Notes: a model not told the origin generated them from the sequence alone. 64,000 nucleotides of DNA from Williamsia sp. (GCA_015069695.1 JADCRZ010000010.1:87194-151193); one strand, 5' to 3'. Shown: positions 36,254 through 45,325, counted from the stretch's first letter. A program made the numbers and translations.

Positions 36254-37471
36254 GTGGAATCAAATCATTTTATCAATATCAACCGGTTTATTGCAGCGCA
36301 TGTAACCGGCCGCAAACAAAGCTTGTTTGCCCCTGACCTGGAAACGTATAAACCAGCCATCACCAAGGAAGTAGAAGGCAAATCGGTGCTGGTGATCGGT
36401 GGCGCCGGTACTATCGGCTCTTCTTTCATCAAGGCCCTGCTTGTTTACAAACCCCGTAAGCTGGTGGTAGTAGACATCAACGAGAACGGCTTAACCGAAC
36501 TGGTGCGGGATTGCCGCAGCAACCCGGAAACTGTGCTGCCGGCTGATTTTAAATCTTATCCCATCAACTTCGGTGATCCGGTTTTTAAAAAGATGTTCAG
36601 GGCAGAAGCCCCCTTTCACATTGTTGCCAATTTTGCCGCACACAAGCATGTGCGCAGCGAGAAAGATCCTGTTTCAATAGAGGCCATGATCGACAACAAT
36701 GTGCTAAAGGCAAAAGAGCTGCTTGACCTGCTGCTGACCAGCAAACCCGAACATTTTTTTTGCGTATCGACAGACAAAGCGGCCAACCCGGTCAACATCA
36801 TGGGAGCCAGCAAAAAGCTGATGGAGGAAATTGTGCTGGCCTATTCAGCAGAACTGAATATTACAACAGCCCGCTTTGCCAATGTAGCGTTTTCAAATGG
36901 CAGTCTGCTGGCCGGTTTCATCGAGCGCATGATGAAGCAGCAGCCCCTCTCCTGCCCCAGCGATGTAAAACGGTATTTTGTATCGCCGCAAGAATCGGGT
37001 GAAATCTGTTTGATGGCCTGTGTGCTGGGCGAGTCGGGCGATATATTTTTCCCCCAGCTTGATCCCGGAAAAGACCTGGTCCGCTTTGCAGATATTGCCC
37101 GTTCTTTTCTGCAATACATCGGTTTACAGGAAGACATCTGCCAAACAGAACAGGAAGCCAGAACAAAGAAGGAAGAACAGGGTTCCGGCAAATACCCGGT
37201 TTACTATTTTGAAAGCGAAACAACCGGAGAAAAATTGTTTGAAGAATTTTTTACCGAGGAAGAACACATCATTACAGATAAATTTGCGGCGCTGGGCATT
37301 ATTAAAAATGCGGCCCGGCGCAACAAGGGGGAGCTCGACAGGATTGTTGCAGACATAAAAAGGTTGTTTGAAAGGGGGGCCGACAAAGCGGCCATCGTGC
37401 AATTGCTGCAGATCCTGCTGCCCAATTTTCAACACACTGAAACAGGCATGAACCTGGATCAAAAAATGTAA
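36254..37471 (+). CDS. UDP-HexNAc 4,6-dehydratase (WbpM/PglF/CapD-type, soluble form)
   Basis: 405 aa, GTG start. It has VLVIGGAGTIGSSFIKALL, VANFAAHKHVRSEKDP and CVSTDKAANPVNIMGASKKL. In the last, Met replaces the SDR catalytic Tyr, as is normal for this family, and Lys is kept. PVYYFESETTGEKLFEEFF closes the domain. It lacks the N-terminal membrane helices of long WbpM forms. It converts UDP-GlcNAc to UDP-4-keto-6-deoxy-GlcNAc (or its 5-epimer). The reductase lies upstream and the initiating transferase downstream. Confidence 0.88.
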   Translation: MESNHFININRFIAAHVTGRKQSLFAPDLETYKPAITKEVEGKSVLVIGGAGTIGSSFIKALLVYKPRKLVVVDINENGLTELVRDCRSNPETVLPADFKSYPINFGDPVFKKMFRAEAPFHIVANFAAHKHVRSEKDPVSIEAMIDNNVLKAKELLDLLLTSKPEHFFCVSTDKAANPVNIMGASKKLMEEIVLAYSAELNITTARFANVAFSNGSLLAGFIERMMKQQPLSCPSDVKRYFVSPQESGEICLMACVLGESGDIFFPQLDPGKDLVRFADIARSFLQYIGLQEDICQTEQEARTKKEEQGSGKYPVYYFESETTGEKLFEEFFTEEEHIITDKFAALGIIKNAARRNKGELDRIVADIKRLFERGADKAAIVQLLQILLPNFQHTETGMNLDQKM

Positions 37472-37474
37472 TTG

Positions 37475-38143
37475 ATGTATCTCTATATAAAACGGTTTTT
37501 TGACTTTGTTGCTTCACTGATCGCCCTGCTGCTTTTATCGCCTTTTTTCCTGATCATCATTGTGCTGTTGAAATTTAGCGGGGAAGGTGAAATCTTTTAT
37601 CTGCAAAAGAGAATTGGCTACCGCAACCGGTATTTCTATATCTACAAATTCGCGACGATGCTAAAAAATAGTTTGAATATGTCGTCCGGTAGCATTACCT
37701 TGCGCAACGATCCAAGGGTTACACCAGTCGGAAAATATCTTCGAATAACCAAGCTGAACGAACTGCCCCAGGTTATTAATGTGTTGAAGGGAGATATGAG
37801 CATTGTAGGCCCCAGACCGCTGGTAGATAAAACATTCAATGCTTATACACCTGCCATTCGCGACAAAGTCTACAACACAAAACCTGGAATTACCGGAATC
37901 GGTTCTATTGTGTTCAGAGACGAAGAAGAACAGATTTCATCATCCGGTATGCCGCCACACGAGTTTTATGAAAAATACATTGCGCCATATAAGGGGGAAC
38001 TGGAAATATGGTACCAACAACACCAGTCTTTTACGGTCGACCTGCTAATCATATTTTTAACGGCCTGGGTAATTTTATTTCCGAAAAGCCGTTTAACATA
38101 CAAAATATTTTCTGACCTACCAAAGAGAACGTTTATACTATGA
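37475..38143 (+). CDS. Initiating undecaprenyl-phosphate sugar phosphotransferase (bacterial sugar transferase, PF02397 type)
   Basis: 222 aa from the ATG at 37475 (a TTG directly before it is an alternative). One N-terminal membrane helix ([20 protein letters not shown]), then the catalytic core: [39 protein letters not shown] and [12 protein letters not shown] second hydrophobic stretch lies near the C-terminus ([13 protein letters not shown]). It transfers a sugar-1-phosphate to undecaprenyl phosphate, starting the repeat unit. The context favours the 6-deoxy-HexNAc made by the two upstream genes. The stop overlaps the gmd start. Confidence 0.9.
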   Translation: MYLYIKRFFDFVASLIALLLLSPFFLIIIVLLKFSGEGEIFYLQKRIGYRNRYFYIYKFATMLKNSLNMSSGSITLRNDPRVTPVGKYLRITKLNELPQVINVLKGDMSIVGPRPLVDKTFNAYTPAIRDKVYNTKPGITGIGSIVFRDEEEQISSSGMPPHEFYEKYIAPYKGELEIWYQQHQSFTVDLLIIFLTAWVILFPKSRLTYKIFSDLPKRTFIL

Positions 38144-39255
38144 GTAAAGTTGCTATCGTTACCGGTGTAACAGGACAAGACGGTGCTTATTTAAGCGAAT
38201 TCTTGTTGAAGAAAGGCTACATCGTACACGGCATTAAAAGGAGAAGCTCCTTGTTTAATACCGACCGCATAGACTACCTGTATCAAGACCCGCACGAAAA
38301 AAATCTCAATTTTATTCTGCACTACGGTGAGCTCACCGATTCTACCAACCTGATCCGCATCATCCAGGAAGTACAACCCGATGAAATCTACAACCTGGCT
38401 GCCATGAGCCATGTACAGGTCAGTTTTGAAACACCAGAATATACAGCCAATGCCGATGGTATCGGCACGCTGCGGATCCTGGAAGCTGTAAGGCTGCTGG
38501 GTCTTACCAAGAAAACAAAAGTATACCAGGCTTCTACTTCAGAATTGTACGGCCTGGTGCAGGAAGTGCCCCAGTCGGAAAGAACGCCTTTTTACCCGCG
38601 CTCACCTTATGGTGTTGCCAAACTGTATGCATACTGGATCACCGTCAACTACCGCGAAGCTTACAACATGTACGCCGTAAACGGGATCCTGTTCAACCAC
38701 GAATCACCCCTGCGTGGTGAAACCTTCGTGACCAGAAAGATCACCCGCGGCGTAGCCAAAATTGCCCTTGGCTTCCAGGACAAGATTTACCTGGGTAACC
38801 TCGATGCCCGGCGCGACTGGGGACATGCCAAAGACTATGTAGAGGCGATGTACCTGATCCTGCAGCAGGAAACACCGGAAGACTTTGTAGTAGCGACCGG
38901 TATCACCACGCCTGTACGAGAGTTTGTGCGCATGGCTTTTGAAGAAGTGGGCATTGAACTGGAGTTTAAACACAAAGGCGAAAAGGAAGTGGCTGTAGTA
39001 ACTGCCTGCAACAACGGCATGTACCAGCTCGAAATCGGTAAAGAAGTAGTCGCCGTTGATCCCCGGTATTACCGTCCTACAGAAGTTGACCTCCTGATAG
39101 GCGACCCGTCCAAAGCCAATAACAAGCTGGGCTGGAAACCTAAATACGATCTGCCTGCCCTGGTAAGCGAAATGGTATCCACTGATATAGACCTGTTCAA
39201 AAGAGAAAAGCTGTTGCAGGAATCAGGCTTTACCATCAAGAACCAGTACGAGTAA
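38140..39255 (+). CDS. gmd: GDP-mannose 4,6-dehydratase
   Basis: 371 aa, the usual length. [74 protein letters not shown], catalytic YGVAK ([12 protein letters not shown]) and [19 protein letters not shown] are Gmd signatures. It makes GDP-4-keto-6-deoxy-D-mannose, which the following fcl product converts to GDP-L-fucose. A hairpin sits in the 96-bp gap between them. Confidence 0.95.
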   Translation: MSKVAIVTGVTGQDGAYLSEFLLKKGYIVHGIKRRSSLFNTDRIDYLYQDPHEKNLNFILHYGELTDSTNLIRIIQEVQPDEIYNLAAMSHVQVSFETPEYTANADGIGTLRILEAVRLLGLTKKTKVYQASTSELYGLVQEVPQSERTPFYPRSPYGVAKLYAYWITVNYREAYNMYAVNGILFNHESPLRGETFVTRKITRGVAKIALGFQDKIYLGNLDARRDWGHAKDYVEAMYLILQQETPEDFVVATGITTPVREFVRMAFEEVGIELEFKHKGEKEVAVVTACNNGMYQLEIGKEVVAVDPRYYRPTEVDLLIGDPSKANNKLGWKPKYDLPALVSEMVSTDIDLFKREKLLQESGFTIKNQYE

Positions 39256-39271
39256 AAGCTGTTTAGCCATG

Positions 39272-39309
39272 AGCCGTTAACTGTTTGTATTTGCAAACAG
39301 TTAACGGCT
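39272..39309 (+). repeat. 16-bp perfect inverted repeat between gmd and fcl
   Basis: AGCCGTTAACTGTTTG at 39272-39287 is mirrored exactly at 39294-39309 around a 6-nt loop. No T run follows, so it is not a standard intrinsic terminator. It could stabilise the gmd mRNA end, pause polymerase, or be a partial terminator tuned by the antiterminator. Confidence 0.7.
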
Positions 39310-39351
39310 TATCACTAACCCCCAATTCTTATTACACTATTTTTGGATCGT

Positions 39352-40290
39352 ATGAACACAAACGAAAAAGTATACATAGCAGGGCACCGCGGCATGGTTG
39401 GCTCGGCCGTGTACAGACACCTCAAACAAAAAGGCTTTACAAATATCATCGGCAAAACTTCATCGGAACTCGACCTGCGCGACCAAAAGGCCGTGTTTGA
39501 TCTTTTTGCTGCCGAAAAGCCTGACTATGTTGTACTGGCAGCCGCCAAAGTAGGCGGTATCCTGGCTAACAACCAGTACAAAGCCGATTTTATTTACGAC
39601 AACCTGGCTATCCAAAACAATATCATTGGCGCCTCCCATAAACACGAGGTCAAAAAACTCCTGTTCCTGGGTTCTTCCTGTATCTATCCCAAGCTGGCTC
39701 CCCAGCCCCTGAAGGAAGAATACCTGCTCACTGGTTTGCTGGAGCCTACCAACGAACCATACGCCATCGCAAAAATTGCCGGTATAAAAATGTGCGATGC
39801 ATACAGAGAGCAATACAACTGCAACTTTATCTCTGTAATGCCCACCAACCTCTACGGTCCGAACGACAATTACGACCTCCACAACTCGCATGTACTGCCT
39901 GCGCTGATCCGCAAGTTTCATGAAGCAAAGGTGAACGGCGAAGAAGCCGTTACCATCTGGGGAACGGGCGAACCCCGCCGCGAATTCCTGCATGCCGATG
40001 ACCTGGCTGATGCCTGCGTGTTCCTCATGGAAAATTTTGATGAAAAGGGTTTTTTAAATATCGGGGTAGGTGAAGATATTTCCATAAAAGACCTAGCTTT
40101 ACTCGTGAAAGAGATAACGGGTTATACCGGTGAGATCCGGCACGACCTGAGCAAACCCGATGGCACACCCCGCAAGCTGATGGATGTAAGCAAACTCCAT
40201 GAACTGGGCTGGAAAGCCAAAATCGGTTTGGAAGAAGGAATCAGAGGGGTGTACGAAGAATTCAAAGAAAAACAAGCAGTGCCCGCGTAG
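39352..40290 (+). CDS. fcl: GDP-L-fucose synthase
   Basis: 312 aa from the ATG at 39352; an upstream in-frame TTG at 39343 is less likely. [48 protein letters not shown], the catalytic YAIAK in [14 protein letters not shown] and [20 protein letters not shown] are hallmark GDP-fucose synthase (WcaG) blocks. It epimerises and reduces GDP-4-keto-6-deoxymannose to GDP-L-fucose for the GT11 enzyme at 16419. Confidence 0.95.
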   Translation: MNTNEKVYIAGHRGMVGSAVYRHLKQKGFTNIIGKTSSELDLRDQKAVFDLFAAEKPDYVVLAAAKVGGILANNQYKADFIYDNLAIQNNIIGASHKHEVKKLLFLGSSCIYPKLAPQPLKEEYLLTGLLEPTNEPYAIAKIAGIKMCDAYREQYNCNFISVMPTNLYGPNDNYDLHNSHVLPALIRKFHEAKVNGEEAVTIWGTGEPRREFLHADDLADACVFLMENFDEKGFLNIGVGEDISIKDLALLVKEITGYTGEIRHDLSKPDGTPRKLMDVSKLHELGWKAKIGLEEGIRGVYEEFKEKQAVPA

Positions 40291-40312
40291 AGCGCTGCAC
40301 ATTGCTTCTGCT

Positions 40313-40374
40313 ATGTTTCAATTTTTTCAGAAAAAAAAAAGTTAGTCGCTGATCTAAGTGGCATATCAACCGAT
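40313..40374 (+). pseudogene. Out-of-frame 5' end of the CpsB-type phosphatase gene behind an A10 tract
   Basis: An ATG at 40313 opens MFQFFQKKKS and stops at 40343-40345. A run of ten A occupies 40331-40340. With one extra A the frame would read MFQFFQKKKK and then LVADLSGISTD, joining exactly to the MHSHLLPGIDDG of the downstream frame at 40375. That joined form is the normal N-terminus of Bacteroidota CpsB-like phosphatases. The gene is thus split by a -1 shift in a homopolymer: sequencing error, phase variation, or transcriptional slippage. Confidence 0.75.
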
Positions 40375-41055
40375 ATGCACTCCCACCTGCTTCCGGGTAT
40401 AGACGACGGTTCACCCTCTCCCGAAGTATCCCTGCAGCTGATCCGCGGCATGGCAGAACTGGGTTACAAAAAGCTGATTACCACGCCCCACGTGATGTGG
40501 GACATCTACCGCAACACACAGGAATCTATCCAGGCTGCTTACAACACCCTTCAGTCAACGCTCAAAAGCCAGGGTGTTCCCATCACCATCCATGCAGCCG
40601 CTGAATATTACCTGGACGAACATTTTGTTCAGCTGCTGGACTCCGATACGCCCCTTCTTACCCTGAAGAACAACCTGGTGCTGATCGAGTTTTCCTTTAT
40701 CAGCAGTCCGTTCAACCTCAAAGAAATTCTTTTCAAGCTCCAGATCAAGGGATATCAGCCTGTACTGGCCCATCCTGAACGCTACCTGTATCTCAGCAGC
40801 AGCAAAGGTTTTTATGATGAGCTGAAAGACCTGGGCTGCATTTTTCAGGTAAACCTGCTTTCCCTCACCCCCTACTATGGCAAAGGAGTAACCGAGCTGG
40901 CGCATTACCTGGTGAAGAAAAATTATGTTGGCCTGCTGGGTACGGACCTTCACCATCAGCGCCACCTGGAAGCCCTGCAAAACGCCGGTTCCGGCCTGAT
41001 GACCACCGTACAACGCTTGTTGGATACAGGAGGTATCATGAATCATTCCCTGTAG
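40375..41055 (+). CDS. CpsB/CapC-type PHP tyrosine-protein phosphatase (5' end frameshifted)
   Basis: 226 aa in the open frame from the ATG at 40375. The PHP metal site starts immediately (HSHLLPGIDDG), with LITTPHVMWD, AAAEYYLDEHF, VLAHPERYLYL and GLLGTDLHHQRH giving the other His/Asp ligands. CpsB-like phosphatases dephosphorylate the tyrosine tail of the Wzc-type kinase and so set polymer output; the cognate kinase is at 2509. About 21 N-terminal residues, including the first beta strand, lie out of frame upstream. From this internal ATG the protein may fold poorly, or translation may depend on slippage at the A10 tract. Confidence 0.88.
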   Translation: MHSHLLPGIDDGSPSPEVSLQLIRGMAELGYKKLITTPHVMWDIYRNTQESIQAAYNTLQSTLKSQGVPITIHAAAEYYLDEHFVQLLDSDTPLLTLKNNLVLIEFSFISSPFNLKEILFKLQIKGYQPVLAHPERYLYLSSSKGFYDELKDLGCIFQVNLLSLTPYYGKGVTELAHYLVKKNYVGLLGTDLHHQRHLEALQNAGSGLMTTVQRLLDTGGIMNHSL

Positions 41056-41150
41056 CAAGTGTCTATCATGGTTAGTAGCCAGTGACTGACGGCCATTTCA
41101 TGCCTTTTCTCCTGTAAACATTCCGCTGCTTAAATTGTAATACCTCTTCT

Positions 41151-42029
41151 ATGGACGCTTTTACCATAAAAGAACTGGAAAACCTCTCTGGTATCAAAGC
41201 CCATACGATCCGAGTATGGGAACAGCGCTATTCATTCCTGAAGCCCCAGCGTACCAGCACCAACATACGCTATTACACCAACGAAGAGCTGAAGATCGTG
41301 CTGAACATCGCGCTGCTCAACAAATATGGCTACAAGATCTCCCACATCAATAAGATGCGTCCTGATGAGCTGACGGAAAAGCTTGTTTCCCTTTCCAACT
41401 CCCAGGCACAGCAGGAAAGGATCATCAACGAGCTGCTGCAGCTAACCATCGACATGGACATAGAAAAGCTGGAAGCCACGCTGAATCACTATGTGGCAGC
41501 GAAAGGGATTGATAAGGTGATCACCCAGGTCATTTTTCCCTTCCTGGAAAAAATCGGTATTCTCTGGCTCGCCAACCACGTGCACCCGGCACAGGAACAC
41601 CTGGTTACCAACATTGTGCGTCAAAAGCTGATCGTAGGCATTGAAGGCGCTTTTACCCACCTGGCAACCGCAAAAACAGTCCTGCTTTACCTCCCCGAAG
41701 GCGAGTACCACGAGCTGGGCTTGCTTTACATTCATTACCTGCTTAAATGCAAAGGCATCAAAGTGCTGTACCTGGGCGCCAATGTACCCATGAAAGACCT
41801 GGAACTGGTAGCAGCCGTCAAAAAACCTGATTTTGTATATACCCATCTTACAACGGTGGCCAGCAATTTCAACTTTGACAAATTTCTTTCCCACCTCCAC
41901 AATCACTTTCCGGCCTGCTCTGTCGTCATTTCCGGACAGATCGTCTTCAACTACAAGAAAAAAATGCCTTCTTCTATCACCGTTTGCCGGTCGCTAACCG
42001 ACTTTATGGACTTCGTTGCCCGCATGTAA
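41151..42029 (+). CDS. MerR-type regulator with B12-binding domain (CarH/LitR-like)
   Basis: 292 aa. The N-terminal MerR winged helix (about 3-70) has FTIKELENLSGIKAHTIRVW and RYSFLKPQRT. The middle four-helix cap carries the W-x9-EH motif (Trp139, Glu149, His150) seen in CarH. The C-terminal Rossmann domain has GEYHELG, where His187 matches the cobalamin lower ligand (ExHxxG), and VLYLGANVP. CarH-type proteins bind adenosylcobalamin in the dark, repress carotenoid genes and release DNA in light. The residue after the Trp is Leu; from memory it is His (the upper ligand formed on photolysis) in Thermus CarH. The gene faces the sigma factor and crt genes, supporting a role in carotenoid control. 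Confidence 0.85.
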   Translation: MDAFTIKELENLSGIKAHTIRVWEQRYSFLKPQRTSTNIRYYTNEELKIVLNIALLNKYGYKISHINKMRPDELTEKLVSLSNSQAQQERIINELLQLTIDMDIEKLEATLNHYVAAKGIDKVITQVIFPFLEKIGILWLANHVHPAQEHLVTNIVRQKLIVGIEGAFTHLATAKTVLLYLPEGEYHELGLLYIHYLLKCKGIKVLYLGANVPMKDLELVAAVKKPDFVYTHLTTVASNFNFDKFLSHLHNHFPACSVVISGQIVFNYKKKMPSSITVCRSLTDFMDFVARM

Positions 42030-42040
42030 TTTCCTTTTTT

Positions 42041-42078
42041 ATTGATAATCAATGCGTTGATGACAGAGAGAAATCTGT
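42041..42078. promoter_or_regulatory. Candidate operator palindromes upstream of the sigma factor gene
   Basis: ATTGATAATCAAT (42041-42053) is a perfect 6-bp palindrome with one central base. ACAGA at 42063-42067 is mirrored by TCTGT at 42074-42078. Both lie between the CarH-like regulator gene and the sigma promoter at 42131, a fitting place for MerR-type operators. Binding is inference only; short palindromes also arise by chance in AT-rich gaps. Confidence 0.3.
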
Positions 42079-42104
42079 TGTCGTAACATTTATTTAGTAA
42101 AATA

Positions 42105-42138
42105 TTGCCGTTTTTTCCAGTTTTTTTGTTTAATTTTG
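42105..42138 (+). promoter_or_regulatory. Promoter of the sigma factor gene
   Basis: TAATTTTG at 42131-42138 is an exact TAnnTTTG -7 element. A TTG at 42105-42107 lies 23 bp upstream, at the long end of the Bacteroidota -33 spacing. The start codon follows at 42164, leaving a leader of roughly 20 nt. Confidence 0.6.
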
Positions 42139-42163
42139 GGATACACTTATTTAAACAATTAAT

Positions 42164-42661
42164 ATGGCCTTCGATTTTAATCAACTGCTGGTTACAAATG
42201 CGGAGTTCTTAAAACCCTTCGCCATTACGTTGACCAGGGACAATGAAGCAGCACAGGATTTATACCAAGAGACGCTTTACAGGGCTTTGGCTAACAAGGA
42301 CAAGTACAACGTTGGCACCAACATCAAAGCGTGGTTGTATACGATCATGCGCAACATTTTTATCAACAACTATCGCCGGAGAGCAAAGCAGCACACCATT
42401 TTCGACAGCACGCCGAACGATTTTCTGCTGAACTACAACCAGGCGGTCGCATCCAACGAAGCGGAAGGCAACCTGAAGCTGAAAGACATCAATGCAGCTA
42501 TTCATGCCCTGCCGGAGATTTTCCGCAACCCTTTCTTACTTTATTTTGACGGCTTTAAATACCACGAAATTGCAGATATGCTGCATGAGCCCCTGGGCAC
42601 CATTAAAAGCCGCATTCACTTTGCCCGTAAATTGCTCAAGGCTCAAATTCAGCGTTTTTAA
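42164..42661 (+). CDS. ECF-type RNA polymerase sigma factor
   Basis: 165 aa, the two-domain ECF layout. Region 2 includes AQDLYQETLYRALANKD and IKAWLYTIMRNIFINNYRR (about 30-75); region 4 includes LPEIFRNPFLLYFDGFKYHEIADML and GTIKSRIHFARKLLK (about 112-160). A sigma factor between a MerR/B12 regulator and crtI is a common Bacteroidota arrangement, recalling CarQ-driven light-induced carotenogenesis in Myxococcus. It probably directs transcription of the crt genes. No anti-sigma gene is adjacent. Confidence 0.9.
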   Translation: MAFDFNQLLVTNAEFLKPFAITLTRDNEAAQDLYQETLYRALANKDKYNVGTNIKAWLYTIMRNIFINNYRRRAKQHTIFDSTPNDFLLNYNQAVASNEAEGNLKLKDINAAIHALPEIFRNPFLLYFDGFKYHEIADMLHEPLGTIKSRIHFARKLLKAQIQRF

Positions 42662-42696
42662 CAGACAGCTGTTTCTACCGTTCTTATCTGTAAATT

Positions 42697-42722
42697 GGTT
42701 TGCACTTTCATCTTTGCAAACC
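42697..42722. promoter_or_regulatory. Inverted repeat in the crtI promoter region
   Basis: GGTTTGCA (42697-42704) and its exact complement TGCAAACC (42715-42722) are separated by 10 nt, ending 25 bp before the crtI ATG. A -7-like CATCTTTG overlaps the spacer (42709-42716). The place suits an operator for the CarH-like regulator overlapping the crtI promoter. Symmetry seen; binding inferred. Confidence 0.4.
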
Positions 42723-42747
42723 TTTTTTATTTAATATAGCCGGATCA

Positions 42748-44244
42748 ATGTCATCAAAAAAAGTAGTTGTTATAGGGGCTGGATTTGCCGGGCTGAGTGC
42801 TGCAACGCATATGGCAAAGGAAGGCTGGGAGGTACATGTGCTGGAAAAACATGCAACTGCCGGCGGCCGTGCCCGCCAGCTCCGGCGCAACGGGTTTGTA
42901 TTTGATATGGGGCCGAGCTGGTACTGGATGCCCGATGTATTTGAAAGGTATTTTGCCCAGTTTGGCAAGCAGGTAGCTGATTACTACAGCCTGCAGCGGC
43001 TAAACCCTTCTTACCGCATTTATTACCAGGACGGGGCAGTGGATATACCTGCCGGTATACCCGAAATTAAAAGATTGTTTGAGCAGATTGAACCCGGTGC
43101 AGCCGGGCAGCTGGACCGTTTCCTGGCAGAAGCTGCATACAAGTATAAAACCGGTATGCAAAACCTCGTGTTTAAACCAGGTTTGTCTTTCAAGGAATTT
43201 CTTGATCCGGCCGTGATCAAAGGCATCTTTAAGCTGGATGTGTTTACTTCCATGAAAAAGCATATCAGGAAATATTTTTATCATCCCCGTCTGCAGCAGA
43301 TCCTGGAGTTTCCCGTCCTCTTTCTGGGTGCCCTGCCCGAAGATACCCCTGCCCTGTACAGTTTGATGAACTATGCTGATATAGTGGGCGGGACCTGGTA
43401 TCCGGAGGGCGGTATGTACAGCATAGTAAAAGCCATGGTTGAGCTGGCGCAGGAAATGGGTGTGCAGTTTCATTTCAACGAAAATGTATACCAGATCGCT
43501 ACCCATAAACGCATAGCCACCACCGTGATGAGCGAGTCGGTTGGAAACGGCACACAAAAATTTACCGAGTACCCGGCTGATGTGGTAATTGGCGGGGCCG
43601 ATTACCATTTTGTAGAAACAGCCCTGCTGCCACAAAGAAACAGATCATACACGGCAGCTTACTGGAACAAACGGGTCATGGCCCCCTCTTGTCTTTTGTA
43701 TTATGTAGGCCTGAACAAGCGGCTTCAGGGCGTACAACATCATTCCCTGTTTTTTGACGTTCCATTTGAACAGCATGCACAGGAAATCTATACCCATCCG
43801 CAATGGCCGGAAGAACCTCTTTTTTATGTAAGCACGCCTTCAGTTACGGATGCATCGGTAGCACCCCCCGGCTGCGAAAATTTATTTTTCCTCATACCCG
43901 TAGCTGCCGGCTTGAGCGGCGATGATGAAGCGTTGAAAGAAAAGTATTTTAATTCCATTGTTACCAGAATGGAAAAGCACATCGGGCAATCGATCAAAGA
44001 CGCTATTGTATACAAGCATTCTTTTTCCGGCCGCGATTTTGTATATGAATACAATTCGTTTAAAGGAAATGCTTACGGACTGGCCAATACCTTGTTGCAG
44101 ACAGCTGTGCTCAAGCCTTCCTGCCGCAGCAAGAAACTGGATAACCTGTTCTTTACCGGGCAGTTGACAGTGCCGGGTCCGGGTGTTCCGCCATCGCTCA
44201 TCAGTGGTGAAGTGGTGGCAAAAGAAGTGTTGAAATATTATTAA
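42748..44244 (+). CDS. crtI: Phytoene desaturase
   Basis: 498 aa from the ATG at 42748 (an upstream in-frame start would cover the inverted repeat and adds no conserved residues). FAD-binding N-terminus VVVIGAGFAGLSAATHMAKE and LEKHATAGGRARQL; the FDMGPSWYWMPDVFERYF block and the C-terminal PGPGVPPSLISGEVVAKEVL are bacterial CrtI features. It desaturates phytoene to lycopene in the membrane. First of the crt structural genes, followed by crtB. Confidence 0.95.
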   Translation: MSSKKVVVIGAGFAGLSAATHMAKEGWEVHVLEKHATAGGRARQLRRNGFVFDMGPSWYWMPDVFERYFAQFGKQVADYYSLQRLNPSYRIYYQDGAVDIPAGIPEIKRLFEQIEPGAAGQLDRFLAEAAYKYKTGMQNLVFKPGLSFKEFLDPAVIKGIFKLDVFTSMKKHIRKYFYHPRLQQILEFPVLFLGALPEDTPALYSLMNYADIVGGTWYPEGGMYSIVKAMVELAQEMGVQFHFNENVYQIATHKRIATTVMSESVGNGTQKFTEYPADVVIGGADYHFVETALLPQRNRSYTAAYWNKRVMAPSCLLYYVGLNKRLQGVQHHSLFFDVPFEQHAQEIYTHPQWPEEPLFYVSTPSVTDASVAPPGCENLFFLIPVAAGLSGDDEALKEKYFNSIVTRMEKHIGQSIKDAIVYKHSFSGRDFVYEYNSFKGNAYGLANTLLQTAVLKPSCRSKKLDNLFFTGQLTVPGPGVPPSLISGEVVAKEVLKYY

Positions 44245-44248
44245 TCGA

Positions 44249-44297
44249 TCTTTGTTGACAGTATGCGTCTTTTTGCCGTCAAAACGCTCAACAAAGA
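44249..44297. repeat. 10-bp inverted repeat in the crtI-crtB gap
   Basis: TCTTTGTTGA at 44249-44258 is mirrored exactly at 44288-44297, with a 29-nt spacer. The 189-bp gap to crtB (44245-44433) holds no other gene. It may form a stem after crtI that limits read-through, or be a regulator site for crtB. No T run follows. Confidence 0.45.
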
Positions 44298-44433
44298 AAC
44301 AGGGATACAAGTGATCTATATTTTTTTAAGGTCAGATTCAACCAATGTTGTTAGTGGCTGTTAGGCGTAAGGGGTTGCATGTAGATGATTGGAGGGAAAA
44401 CTTTACACAAAGTACATTAAAAATTCACGCAGT

Positions 44434-45270
44434 ATGATGGAGTTGTTCCACACTGTTAGTCAGAAATGCAGCAAGATCACAACAGAAGAATACAGCACGT
44501 CTTTTTCTTCTGCCATCAATTTACTGCATGCCGACCTTCGCAAACCCATCCATAATATTTATGGATTTGTACGGTTTGCAGATGAGATCGTAGATACTTT
44601 TCATGCTTATGACAAAGCCCTTCTGTTGGCTGAATTTAAAAAGCAAACTTATGACGGGATCAAAAGAGGCCTGAGCCTGAACCCTATCCTGCACAGCTTT
44701 CAGCTCACGGTTAACCAGTACGGCATTGAACACGAATTGATTGAAGCCTTCTTCCGGAGCATGGAAATGGACCTGGAGAAAAAGACATACAGTGATGAAG
44801 AGTACAACGAATACATATACGGCTCTGCAGAAGTTGTCGGGCTGATGTGTCTTTGCATTTTTTGCGAAGGCAACAAAGATCTGTGCAGCAGGTTAAAAGC
44901 ATCTGCGCGCTCCCTGGGTGCGGCGTTTCAGAAGGTCAATTTCCTGCGTGATGTGCGGTCTGATTTTTCCGGTTTAAACCGGGTGTATTTTCCCGGCTGT
45001 GATTTCACCAATTTTACGCCCTGCGAAAAACAGGAAATAGAAGAAAACATCCAGCATGATTTTGACGAAGCTTACAAAGGCATCATGAAATTGCCCATCA
45101 AAGCCAGGTTTGGGGTATACGTAGCGTACAAATATTATCTGTCGCTTTTTCATAAGATCAAACAAATGCAGCCTTCCCGCATTCTGGAAGAACGCGTCCG
45201 GATACCCAATTACAGAAAAGCCCTTATCATTGTAAGGGCAGGTGTAAAGAATCAGCTAAATTTGATCTGA
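44434..45270 (+). CDS. crtB: Phytoene synthase
   Basis: 278 aa from ATG 44434 (or 44437), giving the normal family start; an in-frame TTG at 44389 adds 15 unconserved residues. Aspartate-rich motifs YGFVRFADEIVD (first DxxxD) and FLRDVRSDFSGLNRVYFP (second DxxxD) define the trans-isoprenyl synthase fold, with ITTEEYSTSFSSAI near the start. It condenses two GGPP into phytoene. GGPP synthase (crtE) is not in the window and must be supplied elsewhere. Confidence 0.95.
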   Translation: MMELFHTVSQKCSKITTEEYSTSFSSAINLLHADLRKPIHNIYGFVRFADEIVDTFHAYDKALLLAEFKKQTYDGIKRGLSLNPILHSFQLTVNQYGIEHELIEAFFRSMEMDLEKKTYSDEEYNEYIYGSAEVVGLMCLCIFCEGNKDLCSRLKASARSLGAAFQKVNFLRDVRSDFSGLNRVYFPGCDFTNFTPCEKQEIEENIQHDFDEAYKGIMKLPIKARFGVYVAYKYYLSLFHKIKQMQPSRILEERVRIPNYRKALIIVRAGVKNQLNLI

Positions 45271-45325
45271 GAGACCGTATCGGCCCGGTCCGTATACTAT
45301 TTTTACATACAAACATACACATAGC

